Numbered from the stretch's first letter, positions 1 to 10,508 are shown. The stretch is DNA of 64,000 bases from Azorinus chamasolen (GCA_963576725.1 OY755240.1:15802378-15866377), one strand, 5' to 3'. Notes: generated from the letters alone by a model not told the origin. Numbers and translations: made by a program.

Positions 1-157
1 TAACTGTTTGAAACAGACCGATAATATGTTGTTGTACAACAAACAAACATAAATAAAGACCATATCAGATTATTTGGTATCACAGGTTCCAATGACAATT
101 TTCATAATATGAACCAATATCATGTGTTATTATCAAATCGACTAATATGCGTTTATT

Positions 158-222
158 GTAGAGCTACCACCTGCCTAACAGACCCATAGTCAGACCTATG
201 TTTAATGGCCGCTAAAGACAGG
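158..222. mobile_element. TA-Q MITE fragment (right end)
   Basis: The block 'agctaccacctgcc' followed by 'acagacccatagtcagacct' matches the inverted left end of the TA-Q copy at 40433. Only one end survives. The rest of 1-255 shows nothing I recognise. Confidence 0.5.
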
Positions 223-255
223 CTCCCCTGTACGCACTTACCGTTAGTTATGCTG

Positions 256-461
256 GTTATACCTCTCTATAACGGCCGCTAAATTGTGTTAATTAGTTGG
301 TATTTATGACAGGTGGCTGCTTAAAGCAAAGTGAAAGTAAAACAGAACGCTCTTATAGGAGCGTTCTGTTTCACTTTCACCTTGATTTAAGCAGCCACCT
401 TCCTTTAAGACAAACTACTTGATGTAATTTAGAAGCCGTTATAGAGAGGTTTTACTGTATT
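256..461. mobile_element. TA-A MITE copy 1
   Basis: A near-complete palindrome. The outer ends read ACCTCTCTATAACGGC and GTTATAGAGAGGTTTTACTG. The inner hairpin carries the GGTGGCTGCTTAAAGCA arm and a GCTCTTATAGGAGC centre, one base off the family centre. The first bases of the left end are eroded (gttata in place of tacagtaaa). Non-autonomous; it encodes nothing. Confidence 0.85.
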
Positions 462-479
462 TCTTTGAAACAATTTTCA

Positions 480-680
480 CTCATTTTCGCACAGAGTATG
501 CCCAGATCAGACAACTCCTATAGTGGCCGTCTGATCAGTTTCTATTCCGTTTGCTCATGAAATCATAATATATCTGATTCTAGTTTTTACCAACACCTAG
601 TTGCATGTGATCACATTCCATTATAAAAAGAATCAGTTAAAAGATATCCATTTCTATATGAATATTCAACAGGGGAATTA
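480..680 (+). mobile_element. TT-F MITE, decayed
   Basis: The core 'cacagagtatgcccagatca' with a mirror 'tctgatcagtttctattccg' is followed by the TT-F long arm ('ctgattctagtttttaccaa') and an eroded 'gaatattcaacagggg' end. The left TTAA end is missing. Confidence 0.65.
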
Positions 681-696
681 TTATCAATCTGAATAT

Positions 697-883
697 CAGA
701 ACAACAGATAAATATGCATACGCAACTACTAAAATCGCCATTTCTCCACCAAACCCTATGTTGTGACCGCTCTTTAGAATCGTCTCGAAGAGACGATTCT
801 AAAGAGTGGTCACAACATAGGGTTTGATGAAGAAATAAAGGAGTTGTTCTTGAAAATGTTTACGCATCTTATCTGGAGCTCTG
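697..883 (-). mobile_element. Hairpin element family L, copy 1
   Basis: A long perfect hairpin runs outward from GTCTCGAAGAGAC through 'gattctaaagagtggtcaca' to 'catagggtttg'. The outer ends are unpaired: 'acagataaatatgcatacgc' on one side and 'tacgcatcttatctggag' on the other. Eleven related copies or halves occur in the window. Confidence 0.85.
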
Positions 884-1033
884 TCAGAATCTTGCTCATA
901 CCTAGTTTGGCCTTTGTGAGATTTAGCATGTCCCTGAGGGACTAAGGGCTAGGTGATACAGTCAGTAGAAACATTTTCAATTCGTTCAAGCAGACGTTCA
1001 AATGTAAAATTAAAACGTTCACTCGACAGTGCA

Positions 1034-1237
1034 TCTCTTTTTCTGCCAAATATTTGTCGTCTGCTATTTTTGTTTCGGCTGCTCATTTTATTTTTCCTCT
1101 TTTTTGTTAACAAAATACATAATCATAGCACCACACAGTTTGGATCCTGATGAGATGCCGATTTACGCGGTGTCTTATCGTGATCGAAACTGTTTGCATA
1201 GGTAATCAATGATTCTTCAATGACAGCGAAAGAGTTG
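1034..1237 (+). mobile_element. TT-H MITE copy 1
   Basis: Starts near 'tctgccaaatatttgtcgtc' and ends 'gacagcgaaagagtt', matching the intact copies at 12367 and 49747. The core is CAGTTTGGATCCTGATGAGA with an eroded mirror arm. Flanking TTAA sites are mutated. Confidence 0.75.
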
Positions 1238-1363
1238 AGAACATAAAACAGCAAACAATACATAAAAAAGGTTTTTCATTAGTGCAAGGTGTTCTGCCAT
1301 AGCAATGCCATTGAGTAAATCGTGACATGTTTGTTGTTTTTATTCTTTTTTACATTTTGTTGT

Positions 1364-1570
1364 ATAGTAAAACCTCTCTATAACGGCCACTATATGGTGT
1401 TAATTAGTTGGTATTTAGGGCATGTGGCTGCTTAAAGCAACGTGAAAGTAAAACAGAACGCTCCTATAGGAGCGTTCTGTTTTACTTTCACATTGCTATA
1501 AGCAGTCACATGCCTTTAACACAAAATAATTGATGTAATTTAGTGGCCGTCACGGAGAGGTTTACTGTAT
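1364..1570. mobile_element. TA-A MITE copy 2
   Basis: Intact palindrome from TAGTAAAACCTCTC to GAGAGGTTTACTGTA. The hairpin centre CGCTCCTATAGGAGCG contains the exact shared 12-mer at 1461-1472. Confidence 0.9.
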
Positions 1571-1671
1571 AAGACAATCGTTTGCTTTTCTTGTTGCTTT
1601 CTTTTCATAGAGATGTATTGCGACCGATGACGTCACCCTTCAGACTACAGAATTACTACACAGTGCATATC

Positions 1672-1800
1672 TACAGTTGAACTTCGATATCTCGAACTTC
1701 TAGGGACCATACAAATTACCTCGAGATAACAGATGTCGAGTAATCCGATTTCTAATTTGAACAAGTTCTTAACAGAGTAGGAACACAGTTCTACAGTATA
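1672..1800 (+). mobile_element. TA-P MITE, left half
   Basis: Begins TACAGTTGAACTTCGATATC, a typical pogo/Tigger-like terminal sequence, and continues with 'cctcgagataacagatgtcg'. It stops before the hairpin core and runs into the next element. Compare the fuller copy at 37254. Confidence 0.7.
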
Positions 1801-2020
1801 AACGAAACTACCTTTGCAAACAGAGTAGACCCAGATCAGACGGCTCCTGTAGGAGCCGTCTGATCAGGGTCTACTGTGTTTGCTTATGATATAATATAGA
1901 TATGATGCTACAGTGCCTGCCATGGCCAAAAACCCCTGTGTCTATTTGTAATTATAACAGTTAATCTTATTAATATTCACGGGGTCATTATTTCTTACAT
2001 AAATAGTCATGGTAAATGAA
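1797..2020 (+). mobile_element. TT-F MITE
   Basis: Core CAAACAGAGTAGACCCAGAT with mirror TGATCAGGGTCTACTGTG, then the TT-F long arm ('atgatgctacagtgcctgcc') and an eroded right end 'cataaatagtcatggtaaat'. The TTAA sites are lost. Confidence 0.8.
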
Positions 2021-2147
2021 TATGACTTTTCAAAGGTTTACTAGATTGAATTGAGAATACGTGTTTAGTATTGCTAAACATGTGGCGTCTTCATAAGTGT
2101 TTATAACTAGTAGTAGAAAAGATAATATTCGAAATGTTTAATATAAA

Positions 2148-3290
2148 GGGGTGTCACACTAGAGCGTACGGCACGAACGTATGCGGGCGTATGAGAACTC
2201 ATACGCTCGCATACGCAAATATATGTTAGTAGATAGGCACACGTCGTATACGTTTCAGTTACGCTGCCATACGTCGGTGTACGTTCTCATACGCAGAGGC
2301 CAAAAATATTTTTTGAACATGTTCAAAAAAGAAAAAGTTCAGCATATACGAACGTATGAATTTTACGTTACGCATACGCTTATCATACGATAGACATACG
2401 TTAAAGATGCTTGAGTGTCGGAAAAGGTACGTTGTTTATAGGTTAGATACGCTTCGCATACGGTGGTATGAAGGCGGTCAATATAAAGCTATCGAATGAA
2501 CAGCGTATCAGTAACGTAATTGTAATTTATCATGCAACGTCACTAAATACAGTCACTTCCTACTAGCATAATATTTTCCACGCCGACGCTGTATTTTGTG
2601 AGGTATAGTGCATGTGTACTGACCCCACTGGGATGCAAGTTTGGTTCAGCCAATAGGAGGAAAACAGAAGGATGAAAAAGGCATACTTAATCATAAACAT
2701 CAAATTTAACACATTTGCTCACCTTCGTCTCAACTATTTTGTCCAGATAAAAGGATTAAATCAAGTTTGTTTATGTAACAGTTGTAAAAGTCGATGACGT
2801 CACTGCATGCGCACATGACGTCACGTATATCGCACTTACATGTATTTTCATTCAGAGGACTAAACCGCTTTCTTTTTCTTCATTTTCTCCATTTTTTCTG
2901 GATGTTGCATGATAAAAGAATTACTATGCTAGTAGTTCTTATGTATGTCTGACAAATGACTAACGTTTTAAACGTATTTCTAGCTATTCAAACAGTACTC
3001 ATGCTCTCACATACGCTAAGCATACATTACTTATAAATGCTCACATACGCTACATACGCTACATACGCTGATATGCGCTACACTGAACTCGACATAAGTT
3101 CGTATACGTTTCTCATGAGCCATATACGCCAGATATACGGTAGGCATACGCTATTCATACGCTGCTGATAGGTTCATCGAAGATAGTGGTGGAAAATTCG
3201 GGTTCATACGCTCAAAGGTTGTGCGTATGACCAGTTTTCGAAAACCTTCATACGCAATATGTACGTTCCTCCAATGTAGTGTGACAGGGT
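2148..3290. mobile_element. 1.1-kb DNA element with subterminal CATACG arrays
   Basis: The ends carry a perfect 10-bp inverted repeat, TGTCACACTA at 2152-2161 and TAGTGTGACA at 3277-3286. About 330 bp inside the left end and 290 bp inside the right end are filled with repeated CATACG/CGTATG motifs in both orientations. The middle (about 2480-2990) lacks them and has no open reading frame of note. This looks like a non-autonomous transposon with many binding sites for its transposase. Superfamily not assigned; target-site duplication unclear (possibly the 'ataaagg'/'ataagg' flanks). Confidence 0.7.
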
Positions 3291-3424
3291 CATAAGGTTA
3301 CTGGCAAATATACACGTATGTAAATATACATACTGGAATTAAAAAAACTCAATTGTTAACTAATTTGGAGCGAAAGAAACACTAAAGAAATAGTACATGT
3401 ACATAATTTTATTGCTGTGTTACT

Positions 3425-3640
3425 TTAACCCATTTGTTCCCACGATCCCATATATGGGACGTAGGCAAACAGGGTAGACTCTGATCAGGCGGCGTCTGAT
3501 CAGAGTCTACACTGTTTGCTGATAGGAATTTCAATATCAAACTAAACGATATTGAAAATTTAGCCAGGCACCCTTTGGATAAAAAATGGACTAATCCAAT
3601 ATATAAACATGGACGAATCCACTGGGCGCAAATGGGTTAA
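3425..3640 (+). mobile_element. TT-G MITE copy 1
   Basis: Flanked by TTAA, with ends TTAACCCATTTGTTCCCACG and GGGCGCAAATGGGTTAA. It carries an outer palindrome CCCATATATGGG and a core AAACAGGGTAGACTCTGATC, mirror TGATCAGAGTCTACACTG. Copies 2 and 3 are at 35763 and 59426. Confidence 0.9.
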
Positions 3641-4116
3641 TGTATATAACAGTATTTTTACACTTTTCTTGAATATTTATTAACACTGTACGACGTTTTC
3701 TTTGATCGTTGTATTGCAAATTTTGACATTTTTTATGCGGAATAAAATATTTAACTAAATGCAATTTTTGCTGGAAATAGCATCATGTTAAATGGCGTGG
3801 GTTTCAATGTTATTTCAACGACAATATTGAAGAAAAGACAAGTTTCAATTTCAGTAGGAAAACGTTTAGTTTAGCGAATGACCAATCATTTTATCGAGAG
3901 AAACCCCATGGGAAATAAAACAAATAACAATATCGCAATCTTGCTCCCCGAGCTGCCAAAGAGAGTGATGGCTTTGTTTTATAGTCTCAGAGATTTAATT
4001 GAATTTAGCAGCAATATCAGGAACGGGACACTTTCATTTAACCGCCAAACTAATCAGTTACTTCAATTAAGCAAGTACAGTAATGCCTCCTATAGCAATC
4101 ACCAAACACAGTTCTA
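3641..4116. other. No recognised feature; one short open frame
   Basis: A 79-codon plus-strand frame at 3878-4117 is the only open stretch (it contains ELPKRVMALFYSLRDLIEF). It has no recognised domain and runs into the next MITE, so chance is likely. Confidence 0.3.
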
Positions 4117-4285
4117 ATTCTGAGCCATAGAGGCAGATGGTAGCTTAATGCAAGACGGAAATAATGCAGAAAACTCCCGAAAGAGCTTTCTGCATTACTT
4201 TCGTACTTCATTACGCAATCATCTGCTTTTAACGAAATTCGTGATTATTCATTAAAAGTGGTCGATTTAGATAACTTCTATTGTA
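4117..4285. mobile_element. TA-Q/B-like MITE
   Basis: Hairpin arms 'gcagatggtagcttaatgca' and 'gaaataatgcagaaaactcc', mirror 'gagctttctgcattacttt', right end 'gtggtcgatttagataac...ttgta'. The left terminal repeat is eroded. Confidence 0.75.
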
Positions 4286-4496
4286 GATATAACTGTGGTG
4301 TGTAAACGAGTCTTTTGATTTGTCAGTCAGAAGAAATACGGAAGTATGCTATCAGGTTTGCTCAATTTTATTGTTTGTACATGTATGTGTTGTATTATAC
4401 ATTGTTTCTAGGAAAGCAGATAAAATATAAGCACTAAGGGTGACACAGCTATATGAAAATATATCTTTAGTCCTATGCCACAATGACTAGTTTTGT

Positions 4497-4722
4497 TTAA
4501 CCCATTACCTTATAAGCTAATTTTAGATAGAAGCTCTTTAAATAAATTTACCGAAAAGGAGCATTAATTAGAATAAAGGATTTTTTTTAGAAATTTGTAG
4601 TTTGAAACCATTGTGATAAATAGAGCATTTGCTCCTATAGGAGCAAATGCTCTATTTATCACAATGGTTTCACAAAGTGACTTTTACAGAGGCTCCAGAA
4701 GTCGTAAATATGCGGGAATGGT
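4497..4722 (+). mobile_element. TT-D MITE copy 1
   Basis: Starts TTAACCCATTACCTTATAAG. A perfect hairpin runs from 'aaccattgtgataaatagag' to its mirror with centre GCTCCTATAGGAGC (exact 12-mer at 4632-4643). Ends 'tatgcgggaatgg'; the right TTAA is mutated. Confidence 0.9.
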
Positions 4723-5231
4723 ATGAAAAACGTTTAACGGAAACTCCTGGGAAAACACAGAAACACAACTCTCTTTGGCGACCATTTAATGAAATACAAT
4801 GGACGTCTTTAACCGTCTTTAACGAAATAAATTCTCTGGGCTGATAAATGTTTGTATGTTCATGGTAATTCGTCTAATTTCCCTAAGTTTTTGTTCTCTA
4901 GCAGAGACTTCTTACCTCGGTGATTTGTAAATCCATAATACGGTTATCAAATAATGAAAGGGCTCATTCGTTTTACTTATAACCAATTCCGTTTCATGGG
5001 GAGGGGGTCTATGATATTACAACTTACATATGTTCTAGAAAATTGGATAGAGGCAATGAATAACAGCCAAGCCATATATTACAGCCAGGTCATATTAATA
5101 CGGACTACCAAAAAAGGCCTTTGACACTTAGTAATTGACAAACAAAACGTGGATGTATTATTAGACTATAGGCAAAAATGACCCTATAAATGGCCGTATG
5201 TTATATTTAGTCTTCATCAACACCCTTCCAG
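4723..5231. other. No recognised feature
   Basis: AT-rich sequence. I see no repeat unit, hairpin or convincing open frame. Confidence 0.4.
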
Positions 5232-5603
5232 ATACTTTAAAATCCTCTAAACTGGACGTTAAACTTATCATAAAAATAGATCTTGAAGACAGGTGGCAGC
5301 TCAATGCAGGATGCATTATCCCCTAACGTTGCATTTTGCGCCTCTATAAAATTCACATTTTTAAACCATTGTGATAAATAGAGCATTTGTTCCCATGGAG
5401 CAAATGTTCTATTTATCACAATGGTTTAAAAACTACATAATTCTAAAATTTTCCTTTTCTATAGTTAATGCTCCTTTCAATAGATTTATTCAAAGAGGCT
5501 GAGTCTAAAAATAGCCTAGGAGGCAATGAGTTAAGGAACCACCTGCCTAAAGGTATCTTAATTATTCTGTATTGAAATTCCGGTTTAGAGGGGTTTCACT
5601 GTA
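5232..5603. mobile_element. TA-C MITE containing a nested TT-D
   Basis: Left part 'atcctctaaactggacgtta' to 'gacaggtggcagctcaatgc'; right part 'accacctgcc' to 'ccggtttagaggggtttcac'. The TA-C hairpin centre is deleted. A TT-D copy sits at the TTAA of the arm motif TGCATTAAG. Confidence 0.8.
5316..5534 (-). mobile_element. TT-D MITE copy 2, nested in TA-C
   Basis: Left end TTATCCCCTAACGTTGCA (TTAA mutated), hairpin 'aaccattgtgataaatagag' around TTCCCATGGAGC, right end 'cctaggaggcaatgagttaa'. It lies inside the TA-C arm. Confidence 0.85.
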
Positions 5604-5649
5604 TTAAGAAATCATGTTATGATGACTATTTATTGCTAAGTTACTATGG

Positions 5650-5850
5650 TGGCATATGTACAGAGGAGATTTTGGTACCGGTAGAAATTGTACAGCCAGA
5701 GTTATTATAACTTCCATAGAGGTAATATATCTTCATAAGCAAAAAGAGCATACCCTGATCGGACGACTCCTACAAGTGCCGTCTTATCTTGGTCTTCTCT
5801 GTTTGCAGAGACGTGAAAAGGCCTTTATAAGAAGGAAATGGCTGGATATG
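5650..5850 (-). mobile_element. TT-F MITE, decayed
   Basis: Long arm 'ggtagaaattgtacagccag', core 'gcataccctgatcggacgac' with mirror 'gtcttatcttggtcttctct', then 'acgtgaaaaggcctttataa'. No intact TTAA. Confidence 0.6.
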
Positions 5851-6064
5851 TATGTCAATAATACTATTTTAGGAAACTCGAATTCAGACAACGTGGCTAA
5901 ATAGTATATGCATTGACGAGAGCTGGACTGAGTTCAAGAAGAAAATGACTTGGGAGTGATGATTTGATAGACACATCAGCGAAAAGGTCAAAAGAAAATT
6001 CATAATTATAGAACTCGTCACCATTTACGTGATAATTTCCCTGGTCAGATCAGGCGCTAATATC

Positions 6065-6863
6065 AAATATTTACATTCGCCCTGCAACGTCCTTATATAA
6101 CCTTATTCTAAAAAGAAAGTTGCATTTTCCCATGAACGTTCATTTCAATACCGGTTTGAGTCGGTTCTCCTTTTACCAGAATTCCGCTGTGTAATTTGTG
6201 AAATGTGGCATCTTCTTACTGAGAATTATGGCTTGAATACATAATATTGCCAGCTTTAACAGCCGTGGCGTATCAAAATATATTATCAAGTAATGAGTGA
6301 AGCATAAATAAGTTAATGTCCTTACCGTTAACAAAGACAAATCCGAGAATAAAATCCAACGTTGTGACCCGCTTTCGATCAAGCATGGCGGGTGAGTAAA
6401 TTGACTTCGAGACCGCGACCTATATTTAAGAAGATGCTTTAATACCAACATTTCGTAAATATATATGATTTGAAATATCTCGATAATCTTTTCTTTAAAC
6501 ATAGCTGGACAATTTACAGATTAAAATCTTGTATTCATTCTATATTTATAATATGTGTTTGGGACTATTTTTCATACCATATATAGAGATCCTACTACGT
6601 TAGAAACGAACCTGGCAACGACCTATATAGCGGCTATCACGTGACCGGTATATAATATTAAAAAAAATCCGTTGAAATATAAGAAATACAATGGAATATA
6701 AATATAAGAAATAAATGACGTGCTCCCGGTGTTCATGAGGTTATGCAACGCATAGCTTTACGAGCAAAGATTCACGTGAAGCCCTTCGGGCTTCACTAAC
6801 TTTGCTCGTAAAGCTATGCATTGCATAAACTCATGAACACCGGAAGCACGTCATTCATTTCTT
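6065..6863. repeat. Tandem duplication, unit 1 (~799 bp)
   Basis: Starts 'aaatatttacattcgccctg', the same words that start unit 2 at 6864, so the offset is 799 bp. It ends with hairpin N and 'tcattcatttctt'. A 109-codon minus-strand open frame inside is conserved in unit 2 only because the DNA is duplicated; the protein is unrecognised. Confidence 0.9.
6707..6863. mobile_element. Hairpin element N, copy 1
   Basis: A long inverted repeat with ends 'aagaaataaatgacgtgct' and 'agcacgtcattcatttctt'. The inner stem is 'gctttacgagcaaagattca' around AAGCCCTTCGGGCTT. Present in this window only inside the two duplicated units. Confidence 0.75.
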
Positions 6864-7746
6864 AAATATTTACATTCGCCCTGCAACGTCCTTATATAAC
6901 CTTATTCTAAAAAGAAAGTTGCATTTTCCCATGAACGTTCATTTCAATACCGGTTTGAGTCGGTTCTCCTTTTCCCAGAATTCCGCTGTGTAAGCGCGGA
7001 GTAATACTGTACTGACCCAGTTATGACCTATTTTAAGATTTATCAATAGGGAATCGATTCAAGCGGCCCTGAAAATTTGAAATGTGGCATCTTCTTACTG
7101 AGAATTATGGCTTGAATACATAATATTGCCAACTTTAACAGCCGTGGCGTATCAAAATATATTATCAAGTAATGAGTGAAGCATAAATAAGTTAATGTCC
7201 TTACCGTTAACAAAGACAAATCCGAGAATAAAATCCAACGTTGTGACCCGTTTTCGATCAAGCATGGCGGGTGAGTAAATTGGCTTCGACACCGCGACCT
7301 ACATTTAAGAAGATGCTTTAATACCAACATTTCGTAAATATATATGATTTGAAATATCTCGATAATCTTCTCTTTAAACATAGCTGGACAATTTATTAAT
7401 TAAAATCTTGTATTCATTCTATATTTATAATATGTGTTTGGGACTATTTTTCATACCATATATAGAGATCCTACTACGTTAGAAACGAACCTGGCAACGA
7501 CCTAGATAGCGACTATTACGTGACCGGTATATAATATTTAAAAATAAATCTGTTGAAATATAAGAAATACAATGGAATATAAATATAAGAAATAAATGAC
7601 GTGCTTCGGTGTTCATGGGGTTATGCAACGCATAGCTTTACGAGCAAAGATTCACGTGAATCCCTTCGGGCTTCACTAACTTTGCTCGTAAAGTTATGCG
7701 TTGCATAACCTCATGAACACCGGAAGCACGTCATTCATTTCTTAAA
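6864..7746. repeat. Tandem duplication, unit 2 (~883 bp)
   Basis: Nearly identical to unit 1, except that about 85 bp beginning 'gcgcggagtaatactgtact' lies after 'ttccgctgtgtaa' in this unit and is absent from unit 1. It also ends in a copy of hairpin N. Confidence 0.9.
7588..7746. mobile_element. Hairpin element N, copy 2
   Basis: Same ends and stem as copy 1, with 'ggttatgcaacgcatagctt' as left arm and CCCTTCGGGCTT at the loop. A few substitutions separate the copies, so the duplication is recent but not brand new. Confidence 0.75.
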
Positions 7747-7789
7747 TGCATTGAGACAGTTTAGAGACACTACTTCCTGGAGAGGTTAA

Positions 7790-7975
7790 TACAGTCGAAC
7801 TGCGATATCTCGAACTCGGATAACTCATTCGGGAGCTTTCAGCATTACTTTAGACATGTATTAAACTGTTGACTTGAGTTCCTGTTAAGGTTAAAAATCG
7901 GATGTTTCATACTTCTGTTATCTCGAGGTAATTTGTAAGATGCATTGAAGTTCAAGATATCGAAATGCAACTGTA
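7790..7975. mobile_element. TA-P MITE
   Basis: Left end TACAGTCGAACTGCGATATC, right end 'ttcaagatatcgaaatgcaa' plus CTGTA. One hairpin arm remains ('gggagctttcagcattactt'); its partner is deleted. Confidence 0.75.
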
Positions 7976-8140
7976 TAATAAACATGTGAACATTAGAAGT
8001 TTTATAAGGGAAAGTGGGAAATGATCAAACTTAATATTGACAAATGGCAATTATGTCGATGAATCAACTGAGTTTATTTTAACTTTATCCCGCTATACAC
8101 TACCCGACTCGCATTTGAAAGGTCGTATACTTATTTTGTA

Positions 8141-8345
8141 TACAGTAAAACCCCTCTAATGCGACTACTGAATGAATAAACATGACTGTCTTTATAAGCA
8201 GGTGGTTGCTTAATGCAGGACAAAAGTAATGCAGAAAGCATGAGATTTCTGTATTATTTTCGTCCTGCATTAAGCAACCGCCTGCCTGTACCACTCTCAA
8301 TTATATCTGTGTTTGTGGTGGTCGCATTAGAGGGTTTTTACTGTA
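8141..8345. mobile_element. TA-B MITE copy 1
   Basis: Ends TACAGTAAAACCCCTCTAAT and 'gcattagagggtttttactg'. The hairpin carries 'gcaggtggttgcttaatgca' with a mutated centre ('gcatgagatttctg'). Confidence 0.85.
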
Positions 8346-8385
8346 GGTGTCGAGTTACCGGTCAGGGTCCAAGCTGGTTGACATT

Positions 8386-8490
8386 CGGACAATAGTTTTT
8401 CAAAAGCTAGATCGAATCAGAAGTTGCTGAAATTGCACGCCATCCAATTAAGGCAAACATTATTTTTGCACAGCGGAGCAAGGATAAAAT
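8386..8490 (-). mobile_element. TT-R-like fragment
   Basis: 'tttttcaaaagctagatcga' and 'cattatttttgcacagcgga' recur at 14870 and 58910 next to GGATCC-type cores. Only an outer arm is left here. Confidence 0.4.
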
Positions 8491-8630
8491 CTGGAATAGA
8501 CGTAACAATACGACCGAGCAATATTCAGCAAAATACCGGAGTTTTCTCCACAAATTCCCACCAAAGACGGTAATAATAATGCCAACAGAAATAACAAACA
8601 TGTGTAATAATTTTATAAGCCTTTCTCTGT

Positions 8631-8847
8631 TTAACCCATTCCCTCATATTGACGCGTTTAGACGCCTCTGCAAACGTCACCTGTTGAAACCATTGAGATA
8701 AACAGAGCATTTGCAAATGCTCTATTTATCACAATGGTATTGAACTACAAAATTCTCAAAATTTCCTTTTCTCTAGTTAATGCTCCTTTTCGAAAGATTT
8801 ATTCATAGAGGTTGGGTCTATAAATAGCCCATGAGGGAATGGGTTAA
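8631..8847 (-). mobile_element. TT-D MITE copy 3
   Basis: TTAACCCATTCCCTCATATT to 'catgagggaatgggttaa'. The hairpin centre is shortened to GCATTTGCAAATGC, so the CTCCTATAGGAG block is deleted. It shares its right TTAA (8844-8847) with the next element. Confidence 0.9.
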
Positions 8848-9049
8848 TGTCCATGGAGGAAATGATATCATGCATATTGATTAGCGCTATTTTTGTAATT
8901 GCATATCCACACGTGATTTGTTGGTATTGGTAGAAACTGTAAAATTGGATCTTTATCATTTCATAAGCAAACAGACAGAACTTGATCTGATCTGTGTCTG
9001 CTCTGTATGCAAATGCATAAAACTGCCTTTAAATAAAGGAAAGGGTTAA
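8844..9049 (-). mobile_element. TT-F MITE
   Basis: Begins at the TTAA shared with the preceding TT-D and ends 'aaataaaggaaagggttaa'. The core keeps 'aagcaaacagacagaacttg' and 'tgtctgctctgtatgcaaat'; its centre is deleted. Confidence 0.8.
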
Positions 9050-9186
9050 CGAATTGAATTTCCCCTTGAAGAAATAAAATTACAAACACGGATATATAGA
9101 CGGAAACAATGGGGTAAGTGATTTTAAACTTTATAACTGAAAGCATATCAGTTTAAACCAGAAATCACACAAGGCATATCCAAACA

Positions 9187-9367
9187 GAGCAACAGATAGA
9201 GATGCGTACTAAATTCTAAACTCGCCATTTCTCCATCAAACCCTATGTTGTGACCACTCTTTAGAATCGTCTCTATTCGAAAGAGTGGTCACATCATAGA
9301 GTTTGGTTGACAAATACTTAAGTTATTCTTGAAAATGTTTTAATTTACACAACTTATCTGGACGTCT
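9187..9367 (-). mobile_element. Family L hairpin, copy 2
   Basis: 'cgccatttctccatcaaacc' arm, centre 'atcgtctctattcgaaagag' with part of one arm lost, then the far end 'atttacacaacttatctgga'. Confidence 0.8.
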
Positions 9368-9369
9368 GG

Positions 9370-9544
9370 GTCCATGCTTATAAAGCTTTTAGTTGAGTCT
9401 GAGTTTCGTTCTCAAACTTTTGATTGGTCAGATTTGAGTTCTCAAGCTTTTGATTGGTCAGATTTGAGCCTTTGGCTCAAATCTGACCAATCAAAAGCTT
9501 GAGAACGATCTCATGCTCAACTAAAAGCTTTATAAGCATGGACC
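9370..9544. mobile_element. Hairpin element M, copy 1
   Basis: Long inverted repeat with ends GTCCATGCTTATAAAGC and GCTTTATAAGCATGGAC. The left arm holds two tandem copies of 'ttgattggtcagatttgag' and the right arm one inverted copy, so the fold is asymmetric. The loop is GCCTTTGGC. The element carries repeated CCAAT-type (ATTGG) motifs. Confidence 0.8.
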
Positions 9545-9822
9545 CTGATTCCAAGATGAGTAAAGCAGTAAGCTCAGCAAATGGGAACCAACAATAAGTA
9601 AGTTTGTGAGTTAAATCAGTTTATGCTGAATAATACCGGCATATTTAGTGAAAGTCAGCAGGGATTATTTAAAGTGTAATGTATCTATATGCTTTTTTCT
9701 CTCGGATAATCAGATATATCAGTAATCATGTATAAAAGAGTTAAGAACACTGAGCTTCAGTATAATAATGCACTATTGAAACTGGAAAACATGTTCTAAA
9801 TCTGTCAAACCTTTATTTTCAG
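9545..9822. other. No recognised repeat
   Basis: AT-rich spacer with no repeat family I know from the rest of the window. Near its end is a pyrimidine tract plus AG (9811-9822), used below as a possible splice acceptor. Confidence 0.35.
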
Positions 9823-9985
9823 TCAAACATTTTTAAGGTCGTGCTGTAAATTTTGGCAAATGAATGAAATGGCCGAAACGGCACAGAAACTCTACATGCG
9901 CCTTGATAGATTAAATCCAGCTGACATTTTGCACCGGCAGCTCCACATGACAAGCACGGAGCCTATTTGGAATCAAAATACTTAA
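9823..9985 (+). CDS. Candidate terminal coding exon, unrecognised
   Basis: After the acceptor-like 'ctttattttcag' (ends 9822), a frame starting at 9824 is open for 53 codons. It contains EMAETAQKLYMRLDRLNPAD and ends at TAA 9983-9985. The stretch is less AT-rich than its flanks and looks coding by composition. The stop lies within the TTAA (9982-9985) that begins the following TT-F element. No domain recognised and no partner exon found, so this is a weak call. Confidence 0.3.
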
Positions 9986-10206
9986 TGTTTTCCCTGTTCT
10001 ATATCGTGTAAGAAATAATGACACCATGAATATTTTTTATTTTTCTGATTGTTTATAATGTAAACTTTTCATGGGATTTTTCTTTGGCTTTGACAAAACT
10101 GTAGATTCAGATCAATATACTATCATAAGCAAACAGAGCAGACCCTGATCAGACGGCTCCTAAAGGTCAAGGCGTGAAAAGGCGTTAATATAAGGGAAAG
10201 GGTAAA
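9982..10206 (-). mobile_element. TT-F MITE
   Basis: Left TTAA at 9982, 'agaaataatgacaccatgaa', long arm 'acaaaactgtagattcagat', core arm GAGCAGACCCTGATCAGACG. The mirror arm is missing; ends 'ataagggaaagggtaa'. Confidence 0.8.
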
Positions 10207-10293
10207 ACCCTAAGTTTCTAAAGGCTCATGTTTACTAATAAGTAAACAGGATCGAACGAGCGCAGACTGTACCAGACATGGTTATTCTTTTTA

Positions 10294-10501
10294 TACAGTA
10301 AAACCTCTCTATAACGGCCACTAAAGTACATCAAGTAGTTTGTGTTAAAGGCATGTCGCTGTTTAAAGCAATGTGAAAGTAAAACAGAACGTTCCTATAG
10401 GAGCGTTCTGTTTTACTTTCACCTTGCTTTAAGCAGTCACCTACCCTAAACACCAACTAATTAACACAATTTAGTGGCCGTTATAGAGAGGTTTTACTGT
10501 A
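10294..10501. mobile_element. TA-A MITE copy 3
   Basis: TACAGTAAAACCTCTCTATA to 'gttatagagaggttttactg'. Hairpin centre GTTCCTATAGGAGC, one base from the shared 12-mer. Confidence 0.9.
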
Positions 10502-10508
10502 GTGGTAC

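Noticed and set aside
3878..4117. A 79-codon plus-strand frame as a small gene
   Set aside because: A stop lies just upstream, splice sites do not fit the frame, and its end is supplied by a MITE.
4497..4722. Hairpins as rho-independent terminators
   Set aside because: The hairpins are centres of dispersed MITEs in eukaryotic DNA and lack the gene-end context.
6173..7381. Two similar minus-strand frames of ~110 codons
   Set aside because: They are similar only because the DNA is tandemly duplicated; flanking non-coding parts are equally conserved and no domain is seen.
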